Part shown: one piece after another, positions 1 through 17,035 of the stretch
How the letters are laid out: each line of letters begins with the position of its first letter
How positions within the stretch are numbered: position 1 is the first letter of the stretch
From: Microseira wollei NIES-4236
GTDB taxonomy: Bacteria; Cyanobacteriota; Cyanobacteriia; Cyanobacteriales; Aerosakkonemataceae
Length of the DNA: 64,000 nt
Direction: 5' to 3'
NCBI RefSeq assembly: GCF_020521235.1
Contig: NZ_BLAY01000001.1
Coordinates: 1 to 64,000 of the forward strand
Made by a program: the position numbers and the translations under genes
Notes under the pieces: model-generated
Seen by the model: only the letters and a program-made list of their open reading frames with translations
Database searches by the model: none
What the model was told of the DNA's origin: nothing

Positions 1-320
1 GTCGATCTTTGGTTGCCAAACCCACGATTTTTCCGAGAAACTTTGGTGATTTGCCTAGAAACCGGGTTTCTGCGTCGATCTTTGGTTGCCAAACCCACGA
101 TTTTTCCGAGAAACCCGGTTTGTTTGCCCCGGTTCTCAGAGATATAGGACGATCCTAGAAACCGGGTTTCTGCGTCGATCTTTGGTTGCCAAACCCACGA
201 TTTTTCCGAGAAACTTTGGTGATTTGCCTAGAAACCGGGTTTCTGCGTCGATCTTTGGTTGCCAAACCCACGATTTTTCCGAGAAACCCGGTTTGTTTGC
301 TTAGGTCCTCACAGATATAG
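1..320. repeat. Tandem palindromic repeat block, 173-bp higher-order unit
   Basis: The block GTCGATCTTTGGTTGCC recurs at 1, 74, 174 and 247. Spacings alternate 73 and 100 bp, so the true unit is 173 bp, present about twice. Each subunit carries the palindrome AGAAACCGGGTTTCT or its half, plus ACGATTTTTCCGAGAAAC. The same cores recur at 484-760 and 19369-19450. I see no gene here; open frames through it are repeat translations. Confidence 0.9.
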
Positions 321-464
321 ACTTAGTTTTTGCCAGACCAGTTCCAAGGTAACGTTATATTCTCGCTCAAAATGCTACAAATCCTGTAAAAAAGCAGTCG
401 GCTGTATTCATAGATGCTACAGTTGGAAGCAGATTAAGCTGGCAAGCTCTGAGCAATCCTGTTC

Positions 465-774
465 AGGACTGACGCTTGGGCGACCAAGAAACCGGGTTTC
501 CAGCTGCTATCTCCCCTTCCAAAGCGACGATTTTTCCGAGAAACCCGGTTTCCAGCTGCTTACTCTGGTTTCAAAGCCACGATTTTTCCGAGAAACCCGG
601 TTTCCAGCTGCTTACTCTGGTTTCAAAGCCACGATTTTTCCGAGAAACTCGGTTTCAAGCTGCTTACTCTGGTTTCAAAGCCACGATTTTTCCGAGAAAC
701 TCGGTTTCAAGCTGCTTACTCTGGTTTCAAAGCCACGATTTTTCCTAGAAACCGGGTTTCTTTGCGTAAGTCCT
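465..774. repeat. Expanded terminal-repeat element with five 52-bp units
   Basis: A 52-bp unit (CAGCTGCTTACTCTGG, then ACGATTTTTCCGAGAAAC) repeats with exact phase at 501, 553, 605, 657 and 709. The block is bounded by a degenerate AGGACTGACGCTT (465-477) and a good TTGCGTAAGTCCT (762-774). These match the 13-bp inverted ends of the compact element at 19354-19459. It therefore looks like that element with its interior amplified. Confidence 0.8.
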
Positions 775-857
775 GCTTTTGAGAGCTTGGTGATTATCAA
801 TTCTGAACTACTTTTCCCCCCGCCGTTGTAACCCTTTTAAACGATTGCAATAAAAAT

Positions 858-2195
858 ATGAATTATTATTCCTCTGGGGAGGATACTTCCCACCCTCAAT
901 ATAAACAAAGTGCGTTCGCGAAGCTTCTCCGAATCAGAATCGCTGTTTCAAGACACCTACTCAGACTAGGAGCTATAACCCCGATCTTACTCGTATCAGG
1001 TTGTCAAACCGCTCCCAGCGGACTCAAAATTGGCACGCTTCTACCCATCACTGGGGACTTGTCCCAGTTTGGCTCTTCGATGCAGGATAGTGCTAGTTTG
1101 CTCGTCAAAACCGTCAATAGCTGCGGTGGCGTGTTAAACAAACCCGTACAATTAATCTCAGAAGACGACCAAACCAATCCTTCTGCGGGTGCGGCGGCGA
1201 TGAGCAAGTTAGCCGAAGTGGATCGGGTCGCCGGAGTCATTGGGGCAGCCGGGAGTGCTGTTTCGAGTGCTGCAATTGACATTGCAGTACGCAACCAAGT
1301 CGTACAAATTTCCCCCTCCAGCACCAGCCCCGTTTTTACCGAACGCGCTAAAAAAGGCGATTTCAAGGGATTTTGGTTCCGCACCGCCCCGCCGGATACG
1401 TTTCAGGGACAAGCTTTAGCTAAATTAGCTAGTGCTAAAGGTTACAAATCAGTTTCAGTACTGGCGATTAATAACGACTATGGGAAAGGCTTGGTACAAT
1501 CGTTTATCCCAGCTTTTGAAGCCGCTGGGGGCAAAGTGGTGAATAAGGCTCTTCCGACTTATTATCCGCCCCAGAGTGCTACTTTTGACTCGGAAGTCTC
1601 AGCAGCTTTTCGAGGGAACCCAAACGCGGTCGTTTTAGTTGCTTATCCAGAAACTGGCAGTATTATCGTCAGGACAGCTTATCAACAGGGACTGCTGGGA
1701 AAACAAACGCAACTGCTGGTGACAGAAGGGATGAAAGACCCCAAAATTGCCCAACTCGCGGGAAAAGATACGGCGGGTAAGTTTATTGTATCTGGAGTTA
1801 TCGGGACGGCGCCGAGTACAACCGGACCGGCGGTAAAACAGTTTCGCGAAGTCTACCAAACCACTTACAATAAGCGTCAACCCGGTGTGTTTGACGCCAA
1901 CACTTGGGATGCTGGCGCGCTTTTAGTTCTCGCAGCTGAAGCAGCTAAATCGACTTCTGGTGCTGAGATTAAAGACAAAATCCCCGTTGTTGCCAATCCC
2001 CCAGGACAAGAAGTTACCGATGTTTGTCAAGCACTTGCCTTGATCCGCCAGGGTAAGGAGATCAACTATCAGGGAGCGAGCGGTAAAGTAGACTTCGATG
2101 CCCAAGGCGATGTTGTCGGCAGTTACGATGTTTGGACAATTGACAATAACGGGCAACTCAAGGTGACAAATACCATCACCGTCGGCGGATTTTAA
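858..2195 (+). CDS. ABC-type branched-chain amino acid/urea-like substrate-binding lipoprotein
   Basis: This is a 445-residue periplasmic binding protein of the LivK/UrtA type (type 1 fold). A signal region ends in the lipobox LLVSGC with Cys at about residue 49, so the mature protein should be lipid-anchored outside the inner membrane. The mature part opens with KIGTLLPITGDLSQFGSS, the usual ligand-pocket start of this family, followed by GVIGAAGS and VAYPETGS segments. No permease or ATPase gene adjoins it, so it would work with a transporter encoded elsewhere. The first 48 residues are long for a signal peptide. Codons for QSAFAKLLR coincide with a dispersed repeat (GCGTTCGCGAAGCTTCTCC), so the true start could be further in. 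The ligand cannot be told from sequence. Confidence 0.85.
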   Translation: MNYYSSGEDTSHPQYKQSAFAKLLRIRIAVSRHLLRLGAITPILLVSGCQTAPSGLKIGTLLPITGDLSQFGSSMQDSASLLVKTVNSCGGVLNKPVQLISEDDQTNPSAGAAAMSKLAEVDRVAGVIGAAGSAVSSAAIDIAVRNQVVQISPSSTSPVFTERAKKGDFKGFWFRTAPPDTFQGQALAKLASAKGYKSVSVLAINNDYGKGLVQSFIPAFEAAGGKVVNKALPTYYPPQSATFDSEVSAAFRGNPNAVVLVAYPETGSIIVRTAYQQGLLGKQTQLLVTEGMKDPKIAQLAGKDTAGKFIVSGVIGTAPSTTGPAVKQFREVYQTTYNKRQPGVFDANTWDAGALLVLAAEAAKSTSGAEIKDKIPVVANPPGQEVTDVCQALALIRQGKEINYQGASGKVDFDAQGDVVGSYDVWTIDNNGQLKVTNTITVGGF

Positions 2196-2215
2196 AGTCC
2201 TGAGTCAGGAAAAAG

Positions 2216-2487
2216 CTAGATATCAGAAGGTTTGAGGTGTTCCAGCGCTAGCTTATCAATATAATGTTTTCGTATTACTTCAGGGGTATTTCCTACCCAT
2301 CTAGCAATGGTGTCGCTTGAGTTACCCTGGAGTGCTTGTAAGGTAATAAATGTATCCCGACAGTTGTAGGGTGTGGTAGGCATCCCATTTTTTTGGTTCA
2401 GGTTAACCAGTTTTGTGACTGTTTTCCAGGCTCTTCTACTAAAGTCATTGTAGTTAATTGGATTGCCTTCTCGGTTAGGGAATAAGC
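2216..2487 (-). pseudogene. C-terminal relic of a tyrosine recombinase (phage-type integrase)
   Basis: The last ~90 residues resemble the catalytic end of tyrosine recombinases. NCRDTFITLQA corresponds to the HxxR box, ARWVGNTPEVIRKHY to the H/W position and the nucleophilic tyrosine. The N-terminal DNA-binding domain and the first catalytic arginine are absent. The open frame continues to 2539, but its first ~18 codons are translated from the short inverted-repeat element at 2484-2583. That element therefore truncates the gene. It lies about 330 bp beyond a tRNA-Pro gene, a common integration target, so it may be the last trace of an integrated element. It is unlikely to be functional. Confidence 0.7.
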
Positions 2488-2583
2488 TGCGGGAGCATTT
2501 AAATCCAATAAAGAGGCGGGCAAGATGCCCACCCCACAAGAAGAAGGGAAAATTTGACTCTCAAATTAGGTGCGTAGCAGCTT
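2484..2583. repeat. 100-bp inverted-repeat element (MITE-like), family AAGCTGCTACGCA
   Basis: The right end TGCGTAGCAGCTT (2571-2583) matches the ends of the element at 58215-58313. The interiors are near-identical in opposite orientation (TTTAAATCCAATAAAGAG, then GGGCAAGATGCCCACCCCAC). The left end here is damaged (AAGCTGC-GGGAG-CATTT). It carries no coding capacity and interrupts the integrase relic. Confidence 0.85.
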
Positions 2584-2760
2584 ACTAAGGTTTCAGGGTG
2601 ATAATTTTCCGCTCTAATTGATACAGCGGTACAACCGATGGCTTGCTCTTGCTGTAGGCGGCGTCATCCGCTGGTGTCGCTTTTCCTCCCTGACCTGAAG
2701 GTGCAGGGTTTCCCAGCTGCCGGAGGTTCTTTATGAACCATTTACTGGTGATTATCCACA
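2584..2760. other. Non-coding stretch with a possible IS200/IS605-type end hairpin
   Basis: No gene is supported here. On the minus strand AGCTGGGAAACCCTGCACC is followed by a hairpin (CCCTG 2688-2692 with CAGGG 2704-2708 on the plus strand). I recall this layout from right ends of cyanobacterial IS200/IS605 elements. No transposase is nearby, so it would be a solo end. The open minus frame through it starts inside the tRNA and is not a credible gene. Confidence 0.3.
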
Positions 2761-2764
2761 AATG

Positions 2765-2806
2765 AAAAAACCCCAAACCTTTGCTATTTAGTGGTTTCGG
2801 GGTTTT
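2765..2806 (-). terminator. Rho-independent terminator after tRNA-Pro
   Basis: Read on the minus strand, AAAACCCCGAAACC and GGTTTGGGGTTTTTT form a stem with one bulged G and end in a T run. It lies 10 bp beyond the tRNA 3' end. Confidence 0.75.
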
Positions 2807-2816
2807 AAACTTAACA

Positions 2817-2890
2817 TCGGGATGACAGGATTTGAACCTGCGGCATCGTGCTCCCAAAGCACGCGCGCTACCAAGCTGCGCTACATCCCG
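2817..2890 (-). tRNA. tRNA-Pro (UGG anticodon)
   Basis: The minus strand reads CGGGATGTAGCGCAGC, then anticodon loop TTTGGGA inside a GTGC/GCAC stem, then GGTTCAAATCC. Acceptor ends CGGGATG and CATCCCG pair over 7 bp. The gene is 74 nt and does not encode CCA. The anticodon TGG reads proline codons. Confidence 0.95.
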
Positions 2891-2940
2891 TCGCTTGTCT
2901 AGTATAACCTACTTTTTCCAGAATGGGAATTAGGGATGGT

Positions 2941-3468
2941 TTAGTTAGGATACCAAAACATGCCTTTGATGCCCTCCGGATCGGAAATAAACCCAAGGCC
3001 GTGATAAAAATCTAGCACATGGGGGTCGGCGAATAAGGTAATGTTGCTAATGTCCTCACTGCGGAGTTTTTTGATCGTGTATTTCATCAGAGACTTACCC
3101 AGACCTTGACCTTGGAAGTCCGGGTGAACGACTACATCCCAAATCGTCGCGTTAAACGCATGGTCGGATGTAGCGCGAGAAAAGCCAATTAGCCGCCGCC
3201 GGTTAGCTCGCATTTCCCACATGGAAACGACGAGAAAACTGTGTTGAATGGCCTTTCTGACTTTACGCAGCGGACGGCGGGACCACCCCACCGCATCGCA
3301 GAGTTCTTCTAATTCGTAGAGGTCAATCTCTCGGTCAGTAGTGAAAAAAATGCGACCATTGCGGTTATTCAAGTCACCTGGACGGGCGATCGCATCCTCT
3401 TCAATTTGTGTAGCCCCAGTTGTCGAGGCAGTATCAGATTCGCTGAACCAGCTTTTCCAAAAACCCAT
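2941..3468 (-). CDS. GNAT-family N-acetyltransferase (Ycf52/NSI-like)
   Basis: The 175-residue protein has the acetyl-CoA-binding core [23 protein letters not shown] (the Q/RxxGxG/A motif A), followed by [19 protein letters not shown], the usual motif B. The N-terminal ~45 residues are variable. The arrangement [22 protein letters not shown]-(R)RP resembles the cyanobacterial and plastid Ycf52 group, related to plant plastid GNATs such as NSI. The expected activity is acetyl transfer from acetyl-CoA to protein lysines or N-termini; the substrate is unknown. It is a monocistronic gene reading toward the tRNA. Confidence 0.85.
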   Translation of the reverse strand: MGFWKSWFSESDTASTTGATQIEEDAIARPGDLNNRNGRIFFTTDREIDLYELEELCDAVGWSRRPLRKVRKAIQHSFLVVSMWEMRANRRRLIGFSRATSDHAFNATIWDVVVHPDFQGQGLGKSLMKYTIKKLRSEDISNITLFADPHVLDFYHGLGFISDPEGIKGMFWYPN

Positions 3469-3687
3469 GCAGCCGTGGTTATTGTAGTAAAAAGACGTTG
3501 GATGGCGGTAATAGTTAGTATATCTCCCGTATCCCCTTCAATGTTTGGCTGGTAGATCAAGTCAGTCCAAAGGCAGGGGAATGGGAAATGACGCGATCGC
3601 GGACGCGATCCCCACTTCCCGCATCAGCGTTGAAATTCAACCTTTAGCTAGCCTTTGACCTGGTAAGCACCAGATGCAGCACCCCCA

Positions 3688-4410
3688 ATGATGGAAACGG
3701 GTTTGAAATCATCAACACTGGAACTCCTGAAACGCTTTAACAAGTCGTTTCCTCAGTTCTACGAGCAATTTGTCAGCAGCGAGATCCAACTGCAAAACCT
3801 GCGGCTAGCCTATAAGCTCTTTAAAACCAAGCGAGCAGTGATTGACATGAAACCGGAGGGTAGCAAAAGTGCGTTACATTTTGCCTACCGCAATCAGTCA
3901 TTTTTGCTCAGCGATATTTTTGGCGTGCTGGCTGCCTACGGATTGACTATCCACAGCCTCAGCCTGTACGGTCAAATCCAATCCCCCATGTTGGTGTTTA
4001 TCAAGCTGGTGGTGTCTCGCGGTAGCAAGGCTTTGACAGAAAAAACCGCAGATAATGTCTGTCGCGCGATTCGAGAAGCGCTGGCGGGGGTGTTTGAAGT
4101 AGAAGAGATGCTGGCGGTGGAATTCAATCTCGATGCTGGTTTAGAACAGGTAGAAACCGAATTCTACGTCGATCCAGTCTTTAAACTACCCGCGCTATTG
4201 ATTGAGGCCGATAACCAACCCGGTTTATTTTACAAAGTAATGTACACCATCTGGCAAGAGGATCTGCTGGTGATCAATGCCAATTTGCTCGTTTGGCGAG
4301 GGCGAACCCGCCTGATTCTTTACCTGTTGGGACCGAATGAAAACTTGATACCAGACTATCTGGGGCAAAAAATTGCCGAAAGCGTGCGCCTGAGATTGAT
4401 GGGGCAGTAA
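3688..4410 (+). CDS. Tandem ACT-domain protein of unknown function
   Basis: This 240-residue protein contains two ACT-like regulatory domains. One lies around residues 70-120 (SDIFGVLAAYGLTIHSLSLYG), the other around 165-225 (IEADNQPGLFYKVMYTIWQEDLLVINANL). Spacing and wording resemble the C-terminal ACT pair of GlnD-type PII uridylyltransferases, but the nucleotidyltransferase and HD domains are missing. ACT domains bind small ligands, often amino acids, so a sensory or allosteric role is likely. The start may be either of two adjacent ATG codons. It is followed in the same direction by the alpha/beta hydrolase 163 bp on, which may or may not be co-transcribed. Confidence 0.7.
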   Translation: MMETGLKSSTLELLKRFNKSFPQFYEQFVSSEIQLQNLRLAYKLFKTKRAVIDMKPEGSKSALHFAYRNQSFLLSDIFGVLAAYGLTIHSLSLYGQIQSPMLVFIKLVVSRGSKALTEKTADNVCRAIREALAGVFEVEEMLAVEFNLDAGLEQVETEFYVDPVFKLPALLIEADNQPGLFYKVMYTIWQEDLLVINANLLVWRGRTRLILYLLGPNENLIPDYLGQKIAESVRLRLMGQ

Positions 4411-4573
4411 AAAATGGCACGCGCACTTAAAAGCCGAAAATTTATCCAGCGGGGACTCTTGACAAAAAGGAAAATATTGCCATATCTCCCATGTCTCCTC
4501 AGTGTCCCTATCCGCTTTGTTCCTTGTCTCCAACAGTCGGTCAACAAGGGCTTTTCAAGGATAGGATCGAAAT

Positions 4574-5470
4574 ATGGCTAGCATCGATATCCTGGGAGTC
4601 CCCCACGCTTACGATTTAACCGCTCCCACAGAGGAACCCCAAGTACTCGTGTTTATTCACGGTTGGCTTTTAAGCCGCCGGTACTGGCAACCCCTAGTTG
4701 ACCAACTCTCACCTACTTATCAATGTCTTTGTTATGACCTGCGCGGATTTGGTGATTCCCAGCCGATACCGATTTCTGGCTTAAACAGTCAGGAAACATC
4801 GGTAAGCTTGACGCCAGACAACAAGGCTTGCCGCTATGCCCCAGCTGCCTACGCTCGCGATCTGGGCTTGTTGCTGGAAAGACTCAATATATCCAATGCG
4901 TGGCTGATTGGTCACTCCCTGGGCGGCACGATCGCGCTGTGGGGAGCAGCACAATTACCCTACTGTGTCAAGGGGGTGATCTGCCTGAATGCCGGGGGTG
5001 GCATTTATCTAAAGGAAGCATTTGAGCGGTTTCGCGCGGTAGGCGAGCGCTTGGTGCAATTCCGCCCCCGTTTGCTGTGCAATTTGCCTGGGATTGATTT
5101 GGTATTTACCCGCGACAGCGTAGCGCGTCCGATTGCACGTTCTTGGGGACGCCAGCGGGTAATTGATTTCGTCATGGCTGACCCAGAAGCCGCCAGAGGA
5201 ACCCTGCTTGACTCGACTACAGAAGCCGAAGTAAATCGCTTGCCAGAATTAGTCTCCCGGCTGAAGCAGCCGGTTTATTTTATTGCCGGTGCTAAAGACA
5301 CTATCATGGAACCGAAGTACGTGCGTCATTTAGCTAGCTTTCACCAACTGTTTCAAGCCTGTGGTGACAATGCGATCGAAATTCCGGACTGCGGGCATTT
5401 GGCAATGGTAGAACAACCAGAAGCCGTCGCCACTCAGATCCGCAATATCCTTTCTCATCACCCTGGGTAA
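4574..5470 (+). CDS. Alpha/beta hydrolase
   Basis: The 298-residue protein has the alpha/beta-hydrolase hallmarks. FIHGWLLSRRYWQPL provides the oxyanion-hole HG. IGHSLGGTIALWG carries the nucleophile elbow with Ser at about residue 116. DCGHLAMVEQPE near the C-terminus supplies the catalytic His. The acid is probably in the FIAGAKDTIM segment. No signal peptide is visible, so it should be cytoplasmic. Substrate class cannot be read from sequence; ester hydrolases and haloperoxidase-like members both fit. Confidence 0.85.
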   Translation: MASIDILGVPHAYDLTAPTEEPQVLVFIHGWLLSRRYWQPLVDQLSPTYQCLCYDLRGFGDSQPIPISGLNSQETSVSLTPDNKACRYAPAAYARDLGLLLERLNISNAWLIGHSLGGTIALWGAAQLPYCVKGVICLNAGGGIYLKEAFERFRAVGERLVQFRPRLLCNLPGIDLVFTRDSVARPIARSWGRQRVIDFVMADPEAARGTLLDSTTEAEVNRLPELVSRLKQPVYFIAGAKDTIMEPKYVRHLASFHQLFQACGDNAIEIPDCGHLAMVEQPEAVATQIRNILSHHPG

Positions 5471-5700
5471 AAACGGGAGAAAGCTTTATTTTCTATAACT
5501 CGGTTCGGTAAACTCGTTGATTGATCTAAGAGGAGCTACTGGATTTAGGCAGATAGCTGGGATTATCTATCATAGCTGGAGTTCAAGTTAAACCACCTGC
5601 ACCTATAGGGCATTCTAAACCAGTAAATGCGTAAATCCTGATGTTTTTAAAGTGACATTTCATCAGGCTAGCCAACGGTCACGTCGGGGTACAGATAACC
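5471..5700. other. Intergenic, no gene seen
   Basis: This 230-bp spacer precedes the REC-GGDEF-EAL gene and probably holds its promoter. I saw no repeat, RNA or small gene in it. Confidence 0.5.
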
Positions 5701-7422
5701 ATGAGAAAAATTTTAGTAATAGAAGATGAAAGAGCTAGTCGCAAACTTATATTGAAATTGTTGCAGAATGAGGGATATGAGGCAATTGGAGCCGAAAATG
5801 GCAGCATTGGATTGCAGCTGGCACTCCAAGAATGTCCCGATCTAATTCTTTGTGATATCAGGATGCCCGAAATGGATGGTTACGAAGTGCTGTCGAGATT
5901 GCAGCAAGATCCGGTGACGGCGATGATTCCGGTGATTTGCCTGACGGCGCAAAACGATCGCGCGGATCTGCGGCGGGGGATGGAGTTGGGAGCTAACGAT
6001 TATCTTACCAAGCCTTTTACGACAGAAGAATTGCTCAGCGCGATCGCCACTCAGCTGGCTAAACAAGAAATGCGCGCCAAACAGCAACAGGAAGTACTCC
6101 AGCAAGCGCTCTCCAAGTTTAATAACGTCGTCTACTACGATAGTCTGACGAACCTGCCAAATCGACTCTTGTTACGGGAGCGATTTTACCAAATACTCGC
6201 GCCTAAACTCCAAACTCACCAATCGATTCCGATCGCCGTTCTCAGCTTAGACCATCTCGACCGCTTTATCCACAGTCTGGGAACTGACTACAGCGACTTA
6301 TTATTGCAGGCAGTGAGCGATCGCTTGCTGCCCTATGGAGGTAAAGTAGGTACGATCGCGCGACTCAACAGCGAACAACTAGCTCTGATTTTACCCCCTG
6401 TCTCAACTCGACCAGAAGCTGCAAACATTGCTCAAAGTATCTTGGATACTTTATCTCAACCCTTTGATTTGGAGGGATTTGAAGTTTTTCTCACTTGTAG
6501 TATTGGCATGGCGTTATATCCTGAGGATGGCAGCGATATCGATAGCCTGCTCAAAGCTGCTAATACCGCGATGAAGGTGGCTCAACAACTGGGAGGAAAT
6601 CGCTTTCAGCTTTACACGGCAGATATCTCGGAAAAATCCTACGACCGCCTGATGCTGGAAATGAACCTGCATCATGCTCTAGAACGGTCTGAATTTATCG
6701 TCTACTATCAACCGCAGATTGACCTACGAACCGGACGTATGGTAGGAGCCGAAGCGTTAGTCCGCTGGCAACATCCAGAGCGAGGTTTAATATCGCCCTT
6801 AGAATTTATTCCCATCGCGGAAGAATCTGGTTTAATTATCCCTCTAAATGAATGGGTGCTACAGACAGCTTGTAAACAAGCAGGTATCTGGCAAAAAGCC
6901 GGGTATTCCTTAAAAGTGGCGGTAAATTTATCGGGAATTCAATTTAATCAACTGGGTTTAAGTCAAAGAATTATGCGAATTTTAGAGGCAACTAACTTAG
7001 AGCCAAGCTGTTTGGAATTAGAATTAACTGAAAGTGCGGTGGTCAAGCATCCAGAAACAGCGATTGCTACGCTACGCGAACTCAAATCACTCGGTATTAA
7101 GTTATCTTTAGATGATTTCGGCACTGGGTACTCTTCTTTTAGCTATCTGCAACAATTCCCATTTGATGTATTAAAAATCGACCGCTCCTTTATGCGGAAC
7201 GTCACCGAAGACTCCAAAAATGCTGCGATTTTGATCGCAATTATTCAACTGGCTCACAGTTTGAATTTGAAAGTAGTCGCTGAAGGAGTCGAAACCTTCG
7301 AGCAACAAGAATTTCTGCGCCAGCATCAATGCGATATGATGCAGGGTTATTATTTCAGCAGCCCCGTTCCAGCAAATGTCCTCGAACAAACGATCGTTAG
7401 CTACACTAACCCAAGTTGCTAG
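5701..7422 (+). CDS. Response regulator with degenerate GGDEF and intact EAL domain (c-di-GMP phosphodiesterase)
   Basis: The 573-residue protein has three domains. An N-terminal receiver (residues 1-125) has phosphoacceptor Asp at about 51 in LILCDIRMP and the usual KPF lysine. A GGDEF-type domain (about 145-310) has its signature replaced: ARLNSEQLALIL stands where ARLGGDEFA is expected, so cyclase activity is not expected. The C-terminal EAL domain (about 325-565) keeps EALVRW, ELTES, LDDFGTGYSS and VVAEGVET, residues used for metal and substrate binding. The likely role is phosphorylation-controlled breakdown of cyclic di-GMP, which governs motility and adhesion in many bacteria. The convergent gene at 7655-8923 encodes a possible partner kinase. 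Confidence 0.88.
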   Translation: MRKILVIEDERASRKLILKLLQNEGYEAIGAENGSIGLQLALQECPDLILCDIRMPEMDGYEVLSRLQQDPVTAMIPVICLTAQNDRADLRRGMELGANDYLTKPFTTEELLSAIATQLAKQEMRAKQQQEVLQQALSKFNNVVYYDSLTNLPNRLLLRERFYQILAPKLQTHQSIPIAVLSLDHLDRFIHSLGTDYSDLLLQAVSDRLLPYGGKVGTIARLNSEQLALILPPVSTRPEAANIAQSILDTLSQPFDLEGFEVFLTCSIGMALYPEDGSDIDSLLKAANTAMKVAQQLGGNRFQLYTADISEKSYDRLMLEMNLHHALERSEFIVYYQPQIDLRTGRMVGAEALVRWQHPERGLISPLEFIPIAEESGLIIPLNEWVLQTACKQAGIWQKAGYSLKVAVNLSGIQFNQLGLSQRIMRILEATNLEPSCLELELTESAVVKHPETAIATLRELKSLGIKLSLDDFGTGYSSFSYLQQFPFDVLKIDRSFMRNVTEDSKNAAILIAIIQLAHSLNLKVVAEGVETFEQQEFLRQHQCDMMQGYYFSSPVPANVLEQTIVSYTNPSC

Positions 7423-7654
7423 TTGCATCCAAGGGTACTGATAATAGGTAATAGCTAATCGGTAATTGTTACGATTCTACCGTCTTTTAATATCGTGTCC
7501 GGTAGCATCGGTTGCGTTTGGCTAGCTCTTGTGCAGGTGGTATCTTGTGCAGGTGGGAGGGAAAAAAACAGTTTTTGCACCAGCGACTATATACAACCGA
7601 TGCTAGCAAACTTGATATAACTCAATTACCAATTACCAATTACCAATTACCATC
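7423..7654. repeat. Convergent intergenic region with AATTACC heptamers
   Basis: The region contains a direct repeat of TCTTGTGCAGGTGG (about 7527-7558) and a short array of AATTACC heptamers at about 7623-7652. The array ends almost at the stop of the minus-strand kinase. No gene is seen. Confidence 0.7.
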
Positions 7655-8923
7655 TTATTTATATGGGTGTAGCGGAATTTCAATGATGAACTCTGCCCCC
7701 TGTCCTGGTGAGGAAATACACCGCAAATTTCCCCCATGCTTTTCTACAATAATTTGGTAACTAATTGACAACCCCATGCCGATCCCTTTACCTACAGGCT
7801 TAGTCGTAAAAAAAGGGTCAAACAGTTTTTGGCGAACTTTTTCTGTCATTCCCGGCCCATTATCTAAAATTTTAATTTCCACCCGATCGTTATCAATTTC
7901 TTTAGTGCGGATTTGAATCATCGGCTGGGGTGATGGGTTTTCTTTGCCATGACTTTCTGCTAAAAAATCAATCGCATTAGTAAGAATATTTAGGAAGACC
8001 TGATTGAGTTGTCTGGGATAGCATTCAACCAAGGGCAAGTCGCCATACTCTTTGAAGACTTGAATGGCAAAATTGTTTTTTTCAGAATGGAGGCGATGTT
8101 GTAGAAATGCCAGGGTATTATCAATTCCTTCGTGCAGGTCAACCCGCTTTAATTCGGCTTCATCTAGACGCGAGAAGTTGCGTAAGTCCTGAACAATTTG
8201 AAAAATCCGCTGGGCGCCGGTTTTCATAGAATTTAAAAGGTTGGGTAGATCGTAGGCTATAAATTCTAAATCGATTGCACTGGCGTGCTTTTGGATTTCT
8301 GCATCGGGGTTGGGATAATATTTTTGATACAAGTGGATTAAGTCTAGTAGGTTTTGAATATAGACGCTGGCATGGTTGAGGTTGCCGTAAATAAAGGTGA
8401 CTGGGTTGTTGATTTCATGAGCCATACCCGCCACCATTTGAACCATGCTAGACATTTTTTCGCTCTGAATTAATTGAGCCTGAGTTTGTTGTAACTCCTG
8501 TAGAGTTTGGCTTAGTTGCTGATTCGCTTGACTCAATTGGCGATTTAAATTGTACTGTCGCAAGCCAGCGCGCACCCGTGCTTGTAGTTCGTTGGGGTCA
8601 ATAGGTTTAGAGAGAAACTCATCAGCGCCAGCATCGAGTCCTGCTACTCGGTCGGCAATCGCTTCTCCCCGCGAAGTCAGTAAAATAAAAAATGTAGTTG
8701 CTAAATTAGGGTCGGCTTTGACCCGACGACAAACCTCCATCCCATCCATCAATGGCATTACCCAATCGCAAATAATCAGAGCGGGTTGTATCTGAGTTGC
8801 TTGCAGCAGCCCTTCTTCACCATCCTTAGCCACAATAACTTGATACCCTTCGATCTGGAGGTCGCGTTTGAGAAATAAGCGAGTTGCCGAATCATCTTCG
8901 ACTACAAGAATTTTTGACATCAC
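7655..8923 (-). CDS. Hybrid sensor: receiver domain followed by histidine kinase
   Basis: The 422-residue protein begins with a receiver domain (residues 1-125; Asp in LIICDWVMPLMDG, lysine in LSKPIDP). A coiled-coil linker rich in Gln and Leu follows, then a HisKA-type phosphoacceptor site MAHEINNP and a HATPase domain with NQVFLNILTNAID, DNGPGM and GKGIGMGLS. No membrane segment is seen. Receiver-first kinases of this type are common relays in cyanobacteria. The gene follows the giant hybrid kinase with no gap: TAA of one is immediately followed by GTG-ATG of the other. The two are almost surely co-transcribed and probably translationally coupled. Either GTG at 8923 or ATG at 8920 may be the start. 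Confidence 0.9.
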   Translation of the reverse strand: MMSKILVVEDDSATRLFLKRDLQIEGYQVIVAKDGEEGLLQATQIQPALIICDWVMPLMDGMEVCRRVKADPNLATTFFILLTSRGEAIADRVAGLDAGADEFLSKPIDPNELQARVRAGLRQYNLNRQLSQANQQLSQTLQELQQTQAQLIQSEKMSSMVQMVAGMAHEINNPVTFIYGNLNHASVYIQNLLDLIHLYQKYYPNPDAEIQKHASAIDLEFIAYDLPNLLNSMKTGAQRIFQIVQDLRNFSRLDEAELKRVDLHEGIDNTLAFLQHRLHSEKNNFAIQVFKEYGDLPLVECYPRQLNQVFLNILTNAIDFLAESHGKENPSPQPMIQIRTKEIDNDRVEIKILDNGPGMTEKVRQKLFDPFFTTKPVGKGIGMGLSISYQIIVEKHGGNLRCISSPGQGAEFIIEIPLHPYK

Positions 8924-16942
<8,019 letters not shown>

Positions 16943-17035
16943 AATTTAACAATTCTGTGGTGAGTTTCGCCAATAGCGGGCGTATCCGCTAGATTCCCAT
17001 GTGTAAATCGCAACCAGTAGCGCGCGCCTTTTTAC

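Noticed and set aside
501-760. 52-bp repeats as a CRISPR
   Set aside because: The whole 52-bp unit is repeated, with no unique spacers between repeats.
2585-2857. 90-residue minus-strand frame beginning in tRNA-Pro
   Set aside because: Its first residues are the tRNA sequence, and the rest shows no family features.
3369-3560. 63-residue frame overlapping the GNAT gene start
   Set aside because: It overlaps the acetyltransferase in another frame and has no support.
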